Shown: positions 13,638 through 24,102 of the stretch, one piece after another
Position numbering within the stretch: the first letter of the stretch is position 1
How the letters are laid out: each line of letters begins with the position of its first letter
From: Aquabacterium sp. J223
GTDB lineage: Bacteria; Pseudomonadota; Gammaproteobacteria; Burkholderiales; Burkholderiaceae_C
DNA length: 64,000 nt
Direction: 5' to 3'
Assembly (NCBI RefSeq): GCF_024666615.1
Contig: NZ_CP088297.1
Coordinates: 2,666,001 to 2,730,000 of the forward strand
The notes under the pieces: generated by a model
Told to the model about the DNA's origin: nothing
Databases searched by the model: none
Seen by the model: only the letters and a program-made list of their open reading frames with translations
Position numbers and translations under genes: made by a program

Positions 13638-14587
13638 CGCGGCGCGGCCGGCGGGCTGGGCAGGGTGTCCATGAAGATGAGGACCTCGAAGTCCAGGGTC
13701 GGGCCGCCGTCGCCCGGCGCGGCGCCCAGGCCGATGCTGCCGCGCCCGTGCAGGGTGCAGCTGCCGCGGCGCAGGCTGACGATCTCGCCGTCGCGGCCGA
13801 AGCGCACGTAGGTGCCGTTGTAGCTGAGGTCGGTGAGCTGGAAGCCGCCGCCGTGCCAGTCGATGCGGGCGTGCGAACGCGACACCCGGCTGTCGTCGAT
13901 GCACCAGCTGGCCTGCGGGCTGCGACCAAGCACGATGGGCAGGTGCGGGCCGGCGAAGATGCGCTGCTGCTCGCCCCAGCCGAGGCGGATGCCCTCGGGC
14001 TCGCTGGCCGGGCCCATGTCGCCGAACTGGGTCGCGGCCAGGTCGCTGCGGCGCCCGTGGCTCATCGCATGCACCTGCACCGGCTCGGCCCGGCCGCGCA
14101 GCTGCACCCGGTCCAGCGCCCGCGCGCGGGCCAGCACCGCGGCCGGCAGGGTGGCGGCCACCTCGGCGGTCAGCAGCGTCTCGTTGTCGCCGGCGTGGTC
14201 GATCAGGCGGGCGGCGACGTTGACGGCGTCGCCGAAGCAGTCGCCGCCCATCTCGACCACTTCGCCGCAGGCCAGGCCGATCTGCAGCTTGAGGCCGCGC
14301 AGCCCGGCGGAGGCGCCGCGTTCGTGGCCGCGGCTGACCAGCCGGTCCAGCACCTCGTGCATCTGGTCGGCGGCGCGCAGGGCGGAGGGTGGATCGGTGA
14401 ACACCGCCATCAGGCCGTCGCCCAGCGTCTTCACCAGCTTGCCCTGGCCGGGCGCGATGACGGCCGCGAGGGCGGCGATGGTGTGCGTGACCACCGAGGT
14501 CGCTTCGGCGTTGCCGAGCTGCTCGAACAGTGCGGTGCTGCCGCGCAGGTCGGCGAAGAGGATGGTGCGCTCGGCGATTTGCGTCAT
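13634..14587 (-). CDS. Class III nucleotidyl cyclase with C-terminal FHA domain
   Basis: 317 aa. Cyclase domain at residues ~5-165 with both metal aspartates, D13 (FADLRGST) and D57 (KTLGDGLMAVF), plus FGDAVNVAARL. FHA domain at ~215-305 with the phosphothreonine-binding residues in LGRS, SRVSRSHARI and YNGTY. No membrane segment, so cytoplasmic. It likely makes cAMP, or another cyclic nucleotide, under control of a phosphothreonine partner. Start ATG 14587 (MTQIAERT) was chosen because the frame further upstream is antisense to rpoD. Coupled to the receiver gene downstream by an ATGA overlap. Confidence 0.85.
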   Translation of the reverse strand: MTQIAERTILFADLRGSTALFEQLGNAEATSVVTHTIAALAAVIAPGQGKLVKTLGDGLMAVFTDPPSALRAADQMHEVLDRLVSRGHERGASAGLRGLKLQIGLACGEVVEMGGDCFGDAVNVAARLIDHAGDNETLLTAEVAATLPAAVLARARALDRVQLRGRAEPVQVHAMSHGRRSDLAATQFGDMGPASEPEGIRLGWGEQQRIFAGPHLPIVLGRSPQASWCIDDSRVSRSHARIDWHGGGFQLTDLSYNGTYVRFGRDGEIVSLRRGSCTLHGRGSIGLGAAPGDGGPTLDFEVLIFMDTLPSPPAAPR

Positions 14588-14624
14588 GGCCGCTGCGGTG
14601 GTTCGCGGCAGTTTAGCGGCGCCA

Positions 14625-14650
14625 CAAAGAAGAAGCCCGCCGAGGCGGGC
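14625..14650 (-). terminator. rpoD: Rho-independent terminator of rpoD
   Basis: On the minus strand a GCCCGCC/GGCGGGC stem (14635-14650) is followed by TTCTTCTTTG (14625-14634), 45 bases after the rpoD stop. It closes the rpoD transcript before the cyclase gene. Confidence 0.85.
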
Positions 14651-14660
14651 CCACCGGGAC

Positions 14661-14680
14661 GGGTTCGCGCCAGCGAACCC
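14661..14680 (-). other. Second perfect hairpin in the rpoD 3' UTR
   Basis: An 8-bp stem GGGTTCGC/GCGAACCC with a four-base loop lies between the rpoD stop and its terminator, with no T tract of its own. It may protect the mRNA 3' end or give a short stable RNA fragment. Confidence 0.6.
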
Positions 14681-14694
14681 GCTTCTCGGTCTGC

Positions 14695-16932
<2,238 letters not shown>

Positions 16933-17288
16933 GCGGGTCCTTCGCGTCGGATCTCTAGGGGAGGCGGGGCCATTGCGGTGCCCGGACGACGCCCGTCACG
17001 AACCGTCCCCTTCACCAGGGGCGGCACGCCGCGACGGCGCCGACCGGCGGCAACCGTCCTCGGCCGGGGACCGCGGGCGGGAGGCCGCGCGGCACCGGGA
17101 CACAAGGCGTCGGGCAGGCAAGATGGCGTGGACGTGTTGAGGAGCAGCCCTTGCGGGGGAGGTGGCCGACTTGACCCTTGTCCAGGGTGGCCGATGCCGG
17201 AGGTGCTGCCGTCACTCTTGCCGCTGCAACGAACCCGCGATTGTCTCCCATGTAGGGCTTGCCGTCAAAACCGCAAGGGTTTCGCGGC
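16933..17288. other. 356-base gap between rpoD and dnaG
   Basis: No gene is seen. The 5' leader of rpoD fills most of it, and the only clear element is the sigma-70 promoter close to the dnaG end. The leader is about 300 bases, long enough to hold regulatory structure, but no known riboswitch fold was recognised. Confidence 0.6.
17240..17268 (-). promoter_or_regulatory. rpoD: Sigma-70 promoter of rpoD
   Basis: Minus strand TTGACG (17263-17268), a 17-base spacer, then GACAAT (17240-17245). Five of six -35 bases and four of six -10 bases match the consensus, with ideal spacing. It begins about 20 bases after the dnaG stop. Confidence 0.7.
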
Positions 17289-19070
17289 TCACCGGCGGCC
17301 CAGCACCTTGTCGATGTCCGGCTGCTGTTGCGCCCGGCGCAACTGGTGCAGCGCCTGGTCGAGGTCCTCGCGCAGCGGCTCGATGGCAGGGTCGGCCTCG
17401 TCGGCCAATGGAGCGGCCTGCGCGGCCCAGGGTTCCGCCGGCAACGCCATGCGAAGCGCCGGCCAGGGCTGGTGGCCGTGTTCCAGCAGGTGGCGGTCGA
17501 GCCAGGCGAAGGCGGCGGCGTGCCAGCCGGGCAGGGCGCAGAGCTGCTCGTGCACCTCGGCGGTGAGCTCCTGCCACCAGTCGCTGCGCAGCAGCAGCAG
17601 CTGGGCCACGTTGTCGGCCGGCTGCCGGGTGCGCGCCCGCAACGGCGGGCCGGGTGGGCGGCGGTCGCCACGGTCGCGACCCTCGCGGCCGTCGCGGCCC
17701 CGCCAGCCGCGGCGCTCCGGGCCGCCACCGTGGCCCGCCGGTGCCGGCGCGGCGGCCGCCGGTGCCGCGCCCCACAGCCGCAGCAGCTCGTCGGTGGGCA
17801 GCCGGCCCAGTTCGGCCAGTTCGCCGAGCAACTGCGAGCGCAAGGCCCCCTCGGGCAGCGCCTGCCACAGCGGCCGCGCCTGCGCCAGGAAGCGCGCCCG
17901 GCCCTCGGCGGTGCCCAGGTCGGCGTTGTCGCGGGCGGTCTCGATCAGCTGGCGCGACAGCGGCACCGCCGCGGCGACCTGGCGCTCGAAAGCCTCGGCG
18001 CCGAGCGCCCGGATGAAGGAGTCCGGGTCGTGCTCGGGCGGCAGGAAGAGGAAGCGCACGGTGCGCAGGTCGGTGGCGTGCGGCAGCGCCGCCTCCAGCG
18101 CCCGGGTGGCGGCGCGGCGGCCGGCGGCGTCGCCGTCGAAGCTGAAGACCACCGAGTCGGTGAAGCGGAAGAGCTTGCGCACATGCTCCTCCGTGCAGGC
18201 GGTGCCCAGGGTCGCCACCGCGTTGGGAAATCCGAGCTGCGCCAGCGCCACCACGTCCATGTAGCCCTCGACCACCAGCGCATAGCCCTGGGTGCGCATG
18301 GCCTGCCGGGCCTCGAACAGCCCGTACAGCTCGCGGCCCTTGACGAAGACCGGCGTTTCCGGCGAGTTGAGGTACTTCGGTTCGCCGCCGTCGAGCACCC
18401 GGCCGCCGAAGCCGATCACCTCGCCGGTGACCGCGCGGATGGGGAACATCACCCGGTCGCGGAAGCGGTCGTAGCGCTTCTGCTCGGCGGGGTCCTGGTC
18501 CTCCCCCTGCACGATGACCAGGCCGGCCTCGACCAGCTGCGGGTCGTCGTAGCGCGGGAAGGCGCTGGCCAGGCTGCGCCACCCCTCAGGCGCGTAGCCC
18601 ATGGCGAAGCGACCGGCCACCTCGCCGGTGAGCCCGCGGCCCTTCAGGTAGCCGATCGCCTTCGGGCTGGCCTTGAGCTGCTTCCGGTAGTGCTCGGCCG
18701 CTTTGTGCAGCACCTCGGTGAGCGTGGCCTGCCGCTCCTTGCGCTGGGCCGCCTCGGCGCGTTCTTCCGGGCTGCGGCTGTCCTCGGGCACGGTCAGGCC
18801 CGCCATGCCGGCCAGCTCGTGCACCGCGTCGACGAAGCCGAGGCCGGCGTACTCGGTGAGGAAGCGCAGCGCGTCGCCGTGCACGCCGCAGCCGAAGCAG
18901 TGGTAGGTCTGCCGCGCCGGGCTGACGGTGAAGCTGGGCGACTTCTCGGCATGGAACGGGCAGAGCCCCTTGTGCAGCGCGCCGGCCTTGCGCAGCTCGA
19001 CATGGCGGCCGACCACCTCGACCACGTCGATGCGCGACAGCAGCTCCTGCAGGAAGGACGGTGGGATCAC
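17289..19070 (-). CDS. dnaG: DNA primase
   Basis: 593 aa. A CHC2 zinc finger near residues 37-65 (CPFHAEKSPSF...HCFGCG), the RNA polymerase core with TOPRIM motifs VVEGYMDVVAL and FDGDAAG, then a C-terminal DnaB-interacting region that is G/R-rich between ~435 and 480. Makes RNA primers at the replication fork. The start ATG gives the standard MIPPSFLQELLSRIDVVEVV. It lies 10 bases beyond the stop of the GGDEF-EAL gene and just ahead of rpoD, although rpoD has its own promoter. Confidence 0.96.
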   Translation of the reverse strand: MIPPSFLQELLSRIDVVEVVGRHVELRKAGALHKGLCPFHAEKSPSFTVSPARQTYHCFGCGVHGDALRFLTEYAGLGFVDAVHELAGMAGLTVPEDSRSPEERAEAAQRKERQATLTEVLHKAAEHYRKQLKASPKAIGYLKGRGLTGEVAGRFAMGYAPEGWRSLASAFPRYDDPQLVEAGLVIVQGEDQDPAEQKRYDRFRDRVMFPIRAVTGEVIGFGGRVLDGGEPKYLNSPETPVFVKGRELYGLFEARQAMRTQGYALVVEGYMDVVALAQLGFPNAVATLGTACTEEHVRKLFRFTDSVVFSFDGDAAGRRAATRALEAALPHATDLRTVRFLFLPPEHDPDSFIRALGAEAFERQVAAAVPLSRQLIETARDNADLGTAEGRARFLAQARPLWQALPEGALRSQLLGELAELGRLPTDELLRLWGAAPAAAAPAPAGHGGGPERRGWRGRDGREGRDRGDRRPPGPPLRARTRQPADNVAQLLLLRSDWWQELTAEVHEQLCALPGWHAAAFAWLDRHLLEHGHQPWPALRMALPAEPWAAQAAPLADEADPAIEPLREDLDQALHQLRRAQQQPDIDKVLGRR

Positions 19071-19080
19071 CGACCAAAGT

Positions 19081-22000
19081 CTAACGAGCGACCTGCGCGG
19101 CCTCGCCGGCGGCGAACGGCCCCTTGTAGTCGCGCACCCAGCGGAACACCTCGTGCGCCGGCATGGGGGCCGACAGGCCGCGGCCCTGGCCGATGTCGCA
19201 GCCCAGCTCGATGAGGGTGCGCGCCTGCGCCGGCAGCTCGACGCCCTCGGCCACCACCGAGCAGCCGAAGGTGCGCGCCAGGCCGATCACGCCCTGCACG
19301 ATGGCCAGGTCCTGGGTGTCGTCCAGCATGTTGTGGACGAAGCTGCGGTCGATCTTGAGCACGTCCACCGGCAGCTGCTTGAGGTAGGTGAGGGTGGAGT
19401 AGCCGGTGCCGAAGTCGTCCAGCGAGAAACGCACGCCCAGCCGGCGGCAGCGCTCCATCAGCGCCGAGGTGTAGGCCACGTCGGCCAGGGCGGCGGTCTC
19501 CAGCACCTCCAGCTCCAGCCGCGCGCCCAGCGGCCGCGGGTGGCGGGCGAGCAGTTCCGTCAGCCGCTGCACGAAGTCGGGCTCCTGCAGGTGGCGGGCG
19601 GAGACGTTGACGCTGATCGACAGGTCCAGCCCCATGCGCTGCCAGTGCGCCAGCTGCTCGAGCGCGTGCTCCAGCACCCAGTCGCCGATGCTGGCCGACA
19701 GGCCCGTGGGCTCGATCAGCGGCAGGAACTGCGCCGGCGGCAGCAGGCCGTGCTCGGGGTGGTTCCAGCGCAGCAGCGCCTCCATGCCCAGCACCAGCCC
19801 GCGCCGCATGTCGACCTTGGGCTGGTAGTGCAGCACCAGCTCCTGGTGGTCGAGCGCGTCCTGCACCCGGCCGATCGCCATCACGCGTTCCTCGGTGCGC
19901 CGGCTGTTCTCCGGGTCGAAGAAGACGTAGCCGTTGCGGCCGCTCTGCTTGGCCGAGTACATCGCGTGGTCGGCATGGCGCAGCAGGGTGTCGGCGTCGC
20001 TGCGGTCCAGCGGGTAGACGGTGGCGCCGACGCTGGCGGTGACCACCACCGGGTCGGCGTCGGGGTCCACCGAATAGGGCATGGTGATCACGCGCAGCAC
20101 CCGTTCGATGGCCAGCCGGGCCTCGTCCAGCGTGTTGGCGCGCAGCAGCAGCACGAACTCGTCGCCGCCCAGGCGGGCGGCGGCGTCCGACCACAGCGCG
20201 TTGCTGCGCAGCGCGCCGCGCAGGCGGCCGGCCAGCTCGACCAGCAGCCGGTCGCCGGCGGCGTGGCCGAAGCGGTCGTTGACCGGCTTGAAGTGGTCCA
20301 GGTCGAGGTAACACACCGCCAGCAGGAACCCCTCGCGCTCGCTGGCGGCCATCACCTCGCTGAGCATCTGCGACATGCGGGCGCGGTTCGGCAGGCGGGT
20401 CAGTTCGTCGAAGTGCGCCTGGCGCTCCAGCCGCTCGCGCTGCTGGCGCTGCTCGGTGATGTCCGAGATGACCAGCGCATGGAAGCGCACCCGCCCGTCG
20501 GCGCCCTGCACGGTGGAGATGGTGACCTGCAGCGCGCACAGCTGGGGCGGACCGCCGGGACCCGGCGGCCGGGGCACCAGCATCTCGCCCCGCCAGGTGC
20601 CCGAGGCGCGCAGGCTGGCCCACATCGCGGTGTGCTGGCGCCGCGTCGCCTCGTCGGCCCCCGCGGCGTCGAGCAGCGCGGGCACCCGGCCGATCAGCGC
20701 CTGGCGCGGCACGCCGGTGATCTGCGAGTAGGTCGGGTTGGCGTCCAGCACGCGCAGCTCGGCGTCGGTGATCAGCAGCCCCTCGTGCAGGTGCTGGAAC
20801 AGGCTGGCCGACAGGCGCTGGCGTGCCTCGGCCTCGCGGCGTTCGCTGATGTCGGCCAGGGTGGCAACCAGCCGCTGCAGCCGCCCGGCGGCATCGCGCT
20901 CGGCGGCCAGCAGGTGAAGTTCGACCCAGCGGTGGTCGCCTCCGGGGCCCAGCCGCAGTTCCAGGCGGGCGGTGTCGCGGCCGCCGGTGGACAGGCCTTC
21001 GATCGCCGCCCGCACCCGGCCTGCGTCGTCCTCGTGCACGGCGCGCAGCCAGGCGTCGGGGGTCGGGGCGTCGGCGCCCGACGCCATGCCGAGCAGGTCG
21101 CGCCAGCGCCGGGAGAGGTAGGCGCCGTGCTGCGCCAGGTTCCAGTCCGCCACGCCGAGGTCGCTGCCTTCGAGGGCGCGCTGCCAGCGGTCCTCGTTGC
21201 GGGCCATCTCCTCGGTCAGCGCGGCCGTCACCAGCGACGACACCGCCAGCAGGCCGAGGTAGGCGGCCAGCAGCGCCAGGCCCTGCGCCGGGCTCTGCGC
21301 CTGGGCGAACGGGCCGGCGCCGGCGGCGGTCAGCAGCAGCCCGCCGACGGCGAGCACCAGCACCATCAGCGCGGGCAGCGCCGCGCCGTGCCGCAACGCC
21401 AGCCAGCACAGCAGCACGTGCGGCACGAAGGCCAGCGGGGTGAGGTGGGCCGGGGTGTTCTGGCCCTCCACGACGAAGGCGGCCACCGCCATCGCCAGCA
21501 GCGCCAGCGAACCCAGCCAGGCCGAACGGGCCCGCGGGCCGGTGAGCGACTGCCGAAGGCCGGACCTGCTGCTCACCAGCAGCGGCACCGCCACCAGCAG
21601 CACCGCCAGCGCCTGGCCACCCCAGGCCACCAGCCAGGTCGCGGCCTGCGGCGCCGCGACCAGCCCGCGGAACCAGAGCCAGCCCACATGCCCCGCGGAC
21701 GCCGGCAGCGCCAGCACGACGCCGGCCGTGGCCACCCGCAGCAGCTGCCGCACGTCCAGGCTGCCGTGGCCGACGAACCGGCGAAGCCCTCGGGCCGCGA
21801 GCAGCGCGACCGCGAGCGGCCAGCCGACGACACCGAGCAGGTCGACGCCGTCCATGCCGAGCGCCAATGCCGGCAGGGCCAGCCCGGCGACGCAGGCCGG
21901 CAGCAGCCACCGGCCCCAGCGCAGCAGGGCGGCGAGCGCGATCGCGAACGGCGCGCCCAGCAGCAGCGGCTCCGGCCCGAGCGCGGCGAAGCGCTGGCCG

Positions 22001-22113
22001 AGCACGGCGCAGACGGCGTAGGCGACGAGCACGGCCGCGCTGCCCCACGCACGCCGTTGCCAGTGCAGGCGGGCGGCAGGGCGTGGGGCGGCGCGGCTGG
22101 CGCCGGCGGGCAT
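19081..22113 (-). CDS. Membrane GGDEF-EAL cyclic-di-GMP protein with MASE1-like and PAS domains
   Basis: ~1010 aa. About eight hydrophobic segments over residues ~1-300 (MASE1-like sensor) are followed by two PAS regions (~320-560; DWNLAQHGAYLSRRWRDLLGM and ITDAELRVLDANPTYSQITGVP), then GGDEF with an intact RLGGDEF motif, then EAL with MEALLRW, DDFGTGYS and EGVEL. Both enzyme signatures look catalytically complete, so it could make or destroy c-di-GMP depending on the signal. Start set at ATG 22113. An in-frame TTG at 22185 would add 24 residues and overlap a terminator stem, so it is less likely. Confidence 0.9.
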   Translation of the reverse strand: MPAGASRAAPRPAARLHWQRRAWGSAAVLVAYAVCAVLGQRFAALGPEPLLLGAPFAIALAALLRWGRWLLPACVAGLALPALALGMDGVDLLGVVGWPLAVALLAARGLRRFVGHGSLDVRQLLRVATAGVVLALPASAGHVGWLWFRGLVAAPQAATWLVAWGGQALAVLLVAVPLLVSSRSGLRQSLTGPRARSAWLGSLALLAMAVAAFVVEGQNTPAHLTPLAFVPHVLLCWLALRHGAALPALMVLVLAVGGLLLTAAGAGPFAQAQSPAQGLALLAAYLGLLAVSSLVTAALTEEMARNEDRWQRALEGSDLGVADWNLAQHGAYLSRRWRDLLGMASGADAPTPDAWLRAVHEDDAGRVRAAIEGLSTGGRDTARLELRLGPGGDHRWVELHLLAAERDAAGRLQRLVATLADISERREAEARQRLSASLFQHLHEGLLITDAELRVLDANPTYSQITGVPRQALIGRVPALLDAAGADEATRRQHTAMWASLRASGTWRGEMLVPRPPGPGGPPQLCALQVTISTVQGADGRVRFHALVISDITEQRQQRERLERQAHFDELTRLPNRARMSQMLSEVMAASEREGFLLAVCYLDLDHFKPVNDRFGHAAGDRLLVELAGRLRGALRSNALWSDAAARLGGDEFVLLLRANTLDEARLAIERVLRVITMPYSVDPDADPVVVTASVGATVYPLDRSDADTLLRHADHAMYSAKQSGRNGYVFFDPENSRRTEERVMAIGRVQDALDHQELVLHYQPKVDMRRGLVLGMEALLRWNHPEHGLLPPAQFLPLIEPTGLSASIGDWVLEHALEQLAHWQRMGLDLSISVNVSARHLQEPDFVQRLTELLARHPRPLGARLELEVLETAALADVAYTSALMERCRRLGVRFSLDDFGTGYSTLTYLKQLPVDVLKIDRSFVHNMLDDTQDLAIVQGVIGLARTFGCSVVAEGVELPAQARTLIELGCDIGQGRGLSAPMPAHEVFRWVRDYKGPFAAGEAAQVAR

Positions 22114-22180
22114 CACGTGCGGTACCGGGACGGACACGGGCAGTCGCGAAGCCCGGAGAACGCGCGGGCGATGGAGTGGG

Positions 22181-22208
22181 AACAAGAAGGCCGGTCCAAG
22201 GACCGGCC
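22181..22208 (-). terminator. Rho-independent terminator after the H-NS-like gene
   Basis: Perfect 9-bp stem GGCCGGTCC/GGACCGGCC (22189-22208), followed on the minus strand by TTCTTGTT. It lies about 100 bases after the H-NS-like stop. Confidence 0.75.
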
Positions 22209-22308
22209 GGTGCGAAGCCGGTGACGCCGGCGCTGCGATGCTAGCAGTGGGCGGGACGCTGGGGCACCCCGGGATGCGGGCGGCGACGCACGCCGCGGGG
22301 CGCCGCCA

Positions 22309-22617
22309 TCAGACCGAGAACTCCTCGATCTTGTGCCCGGCGGCCAGCGCGTTCTTCAGCCAGTTCGGCTGCAGGCCGCGGCCGGACCAGGTTTCGCCGG
22401 TCTGCGGGTTGCGGTACTTCGGCGCGACCTTGCGGCCGGCGGCGGCGCCGCGCGGCGCCGCCGCGGGTTTGCCGGCAATATCGGCGGCGGTCAAGCCATA
22501 TTCGGCCATGAGGGATTTGACCTTGGCGATCGCGTCCGTTCGCTCCTGCCGTTGCGTCTCGGCGATCTGCTTTTCGAGGCTGGCTTTTTGTGCCAGCAGT
22601 TCCTGCAGTGTGGGCAA
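22309..22617 (-). CDS. H-NS family nucleoid protein
   Basis: 102 aa. N-terminal coiled coil (LQELLAQKASLEKQIAETQR), a linker rich in A/P/G, and the C-terminal H-NS DNA-binding motif YRNPQTGETWSGRGLQPNWL. It binds and silences A/T-rich DNA and may act on the lower-GC patches in this window. The start is taken as TTG 22617 (PTLQELLAQK), because GAGGAG sits six bases upstream. An ATG 42 bases earlier would place coding sequence inside the terminator of the preceding gene. Confidence 0.88.
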   Translation of the reverse strand: MPTLQELLAQKASLEKQIAETQRQERTDAIAKVKSLMAEYGLTAADIAGKPAAAPRGAAAGRKVAPKYRNPQTGETWSGRGLQPNWLKNALAAGHKIEEFSV

Positions 22618-22633
22618 AGCGGTCTCCTCAATG

Positions 22634-22668
22634 AAAAACGGCACGGCGAATATTATCACCGTGCCGTT
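22634..22668 (-). terminator. Terminator of the iron-binding-protein gene
   Basis: Perfect 10-bp stem AACGGCACGG/CCGTGCCGTT with a 12-base A/T-rich loop, followed by TTTTTC on the minus strand. It lies 18 bases after the iron-protein stop and only a few bases before the H-NS Shine-Dalgarno. Confidence 0.85.
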
Positions 22669-22686
22669 CCGGTCGGAGACAAAAGG

Positions 22687-23733
22687 TCAGCGGAAACCCA
22701 CCCGGTCCAGCATCTGCTGCACCCGCACCTGGTTGGCGCCGATCGACGAAACCGGAATCGTCTCCGACTTGAAGCTGCCCAGCGCCTGCAGCGCCGGGTT
22801 GTCGGGTTTGAGTCCCGGCACCGCCGGCCATTCGTTGTTGCCGTTGGCGAAATAGGACTGCGCCGAATCGCTGGCCAGGTACTCCAGGAAGCGCACCGCC
22901 GCGGCCCGGTGCGGCGCGTGCCGCGCCACCGCCCCGCCGGCGATGTTGAGGTGCGTGCCCCAGCTCTGCTGGTTCGGGAACACGACGGCCACCTTCTCGA
23001 TGGCCGCCCGGTCGTCCGGGTTGCTGGAACGCATCATCCGCGCGACGTAGTAGCTGTTGCTCAGCGCCACGCCGCATTCGCCGCTGGCGACCGCCTTGAT
23101 CTGGTCGGTGTCGCCGCCCTTGGGCGCCCGGGCCATGTTGTCGTTGACGGCCTTCAGCCAGGCCTCGGTCTTCTCAGGGCCGAGGTGCTCCAGCACCGCG
23201 CCGAACAGCGACAGGTTGTACGGGTGGGAGCCGCTGCGCGTGCACACCTTGCCCTTGAGCTTGGGGTCGGCGAGTTTTTCATAGCTGTCCACGTCGCCGC
23301 GCGCCAGGGCCAGCTTGTTGTAGACGATCACCCGCGCCCGGGTGGAAAAGCCGAACCACTGCGAGCCGGTGCCCTCGTCCTTTCCGCGCAATTGGGCTGG
23401 AATGCGGGATTCCAGCGTCGGGCTCTTGACCGGCTGGAACAAACCGTCCACCTCGGCACGCCAAAGCCGCGCCGCGTCCACCAGCAGCACCACGTCGGCC
23501 GGACTGGAACTGCCTTCGCTCTTCAGCCGCGCGAGAATTCCCGCGTCATCGGCGTCGACCCGGTTGATGCGAATCCCGGTGGCCTTGGTGAAGTTGTCGT
23601 ACAGCGCCTCGTCGGTGGAATAGTGACGGGCGGAATACAGGTTCAGCACCTGCTCCTGGGCGGTGGCGGGCAGGGCCAGGGCAAAGCCGGCCACGGTGGC
23701 CGCGAAGGCGAAAGCGCGTCGAGCGAGGGTCAT
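22687..23733 (-). CDS. Fe(III) ABC transporter periplasmic binding protein
   Basis: 348 aa with a Sec signal peptide (cut near ALPATA|QEQ). FbpA/IdiA-type fold with LNLYSARHYSTDEALYDNFTKATGI, WFGFSTRARVIVYNK and, near residue 230, the SNSYYVARM tyrosine pair that usually binds ferric iron. It captures Fe3+ in the periplasm for an importer whose permease and ATPase are not nearby. A strong Fur box lies 38 bases upstream of the ATG, so it should be iron-repressed. Confidence 0.88.
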   Translation of the reverse strand: MTLARRAFAFAATVAGFALALPATAQEQVLNLYSARHYSTDEALYDNFTKATGIRINRVDADDAGILARLKSEGSSSPADVVLLVDAARLWRAEVDGLFQPVKSPTLESRIPAQLRGKDEGTGSQWFGFSTRARVIVYNKLALARGDVDSYEKLADPKLKGKVCTRSGSHPYNLSLFGAVLEHLGPEKTEAWLKAVNDNMARAPKGGDTDQIKAVASGECGVALSNSYYVARMMRSSNPDDRAAIEKVAVVFPNQQSWGTHLNIAGGAVARHAPHRAAAVRFLEYLASDSAQSYFANGNNEWPAVPGLKPDNPALQALGSFKSETIPVSSIGANQVRVQQMLDRVGFR

Positions 23734-23771
23734 GCCGGTCCATCGAACTGAAGGGACCGGCAGTGTAGTTG

Positions 23772-23790
23772 AACGAGAACGATTCTCGTT
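23772..23790. promoter_or_regulatory. Fur box
   Basis: AACGAGAA-CGA-TTCTCGTT is a perfect 8-bp inverted repeat with a 3-base centre, matching the GAGAATnnTTCTC type of Fur operator. It sits just upstream of the iron-binding-protein gene. Confidence 0.8.
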
Positions 23791-23804
23791 ATATGGCCCG
23801 TGGC

Positions 23805-24080
23805 TCAGGTGGGCGACGGTGGCACGTAGCCCGCCGGCTGCTCGACGGCGCCGCCGAAGAAGAACTGCTCCATCTGCCGCGCCAGGTACTGGCGGGCGCG
23901 GGCGTCGGCCAGGTTCAGCCGGTTCTCGTTGACCAGCATGGTCTGGTGGCGCTTCCACAGCTCGAAGGCCTCCTTCGAGATGTTGTCGTAGATGCGCTTG
24001 CCCAGCTCGCCGGGGTAGGGCAGGTACTCCAGGCCGTCGGCTTCCTTCTTCAGGTACTGGCACTGCACGGTACGGGGCAT
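23805..24080 (-). CDS. yggX: Fe(2+)-trafficking / oxidative damage protection protein YggX
   Basis: 91 aa. [17 protein letters not shown] with Cys7, then [18 protein letters not shown] and [15 protein letters not shown], are the family signature. YggX is linked to protection of Fe-S enzymes and iron handling. A GGAGAG sits six to seven bases before the ATG. It lies upstream of the Fur-box gene and 22 bases after argA, so it may be transcribed with argA. Confidence 0.95.
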   Translation of the reverse strand: MPRTVQCQYLKKEADGLEYLPYPGELGKRIYDNISKEAFELWKRHQTMLVNENRLNLADARARQYLARQMEQFFFGGAVEQPAGYVPPSPT

Positions 24081-24102
24081 CGGGTTCTCTCCGTTTGAGG
24101 GT

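Noticed and set aside
16933-17288. A riboswitch or small RNA in the rpoD leader
   Set aside because: The region is long and GC-rich but I could not identify a known fold or a terminator within it.
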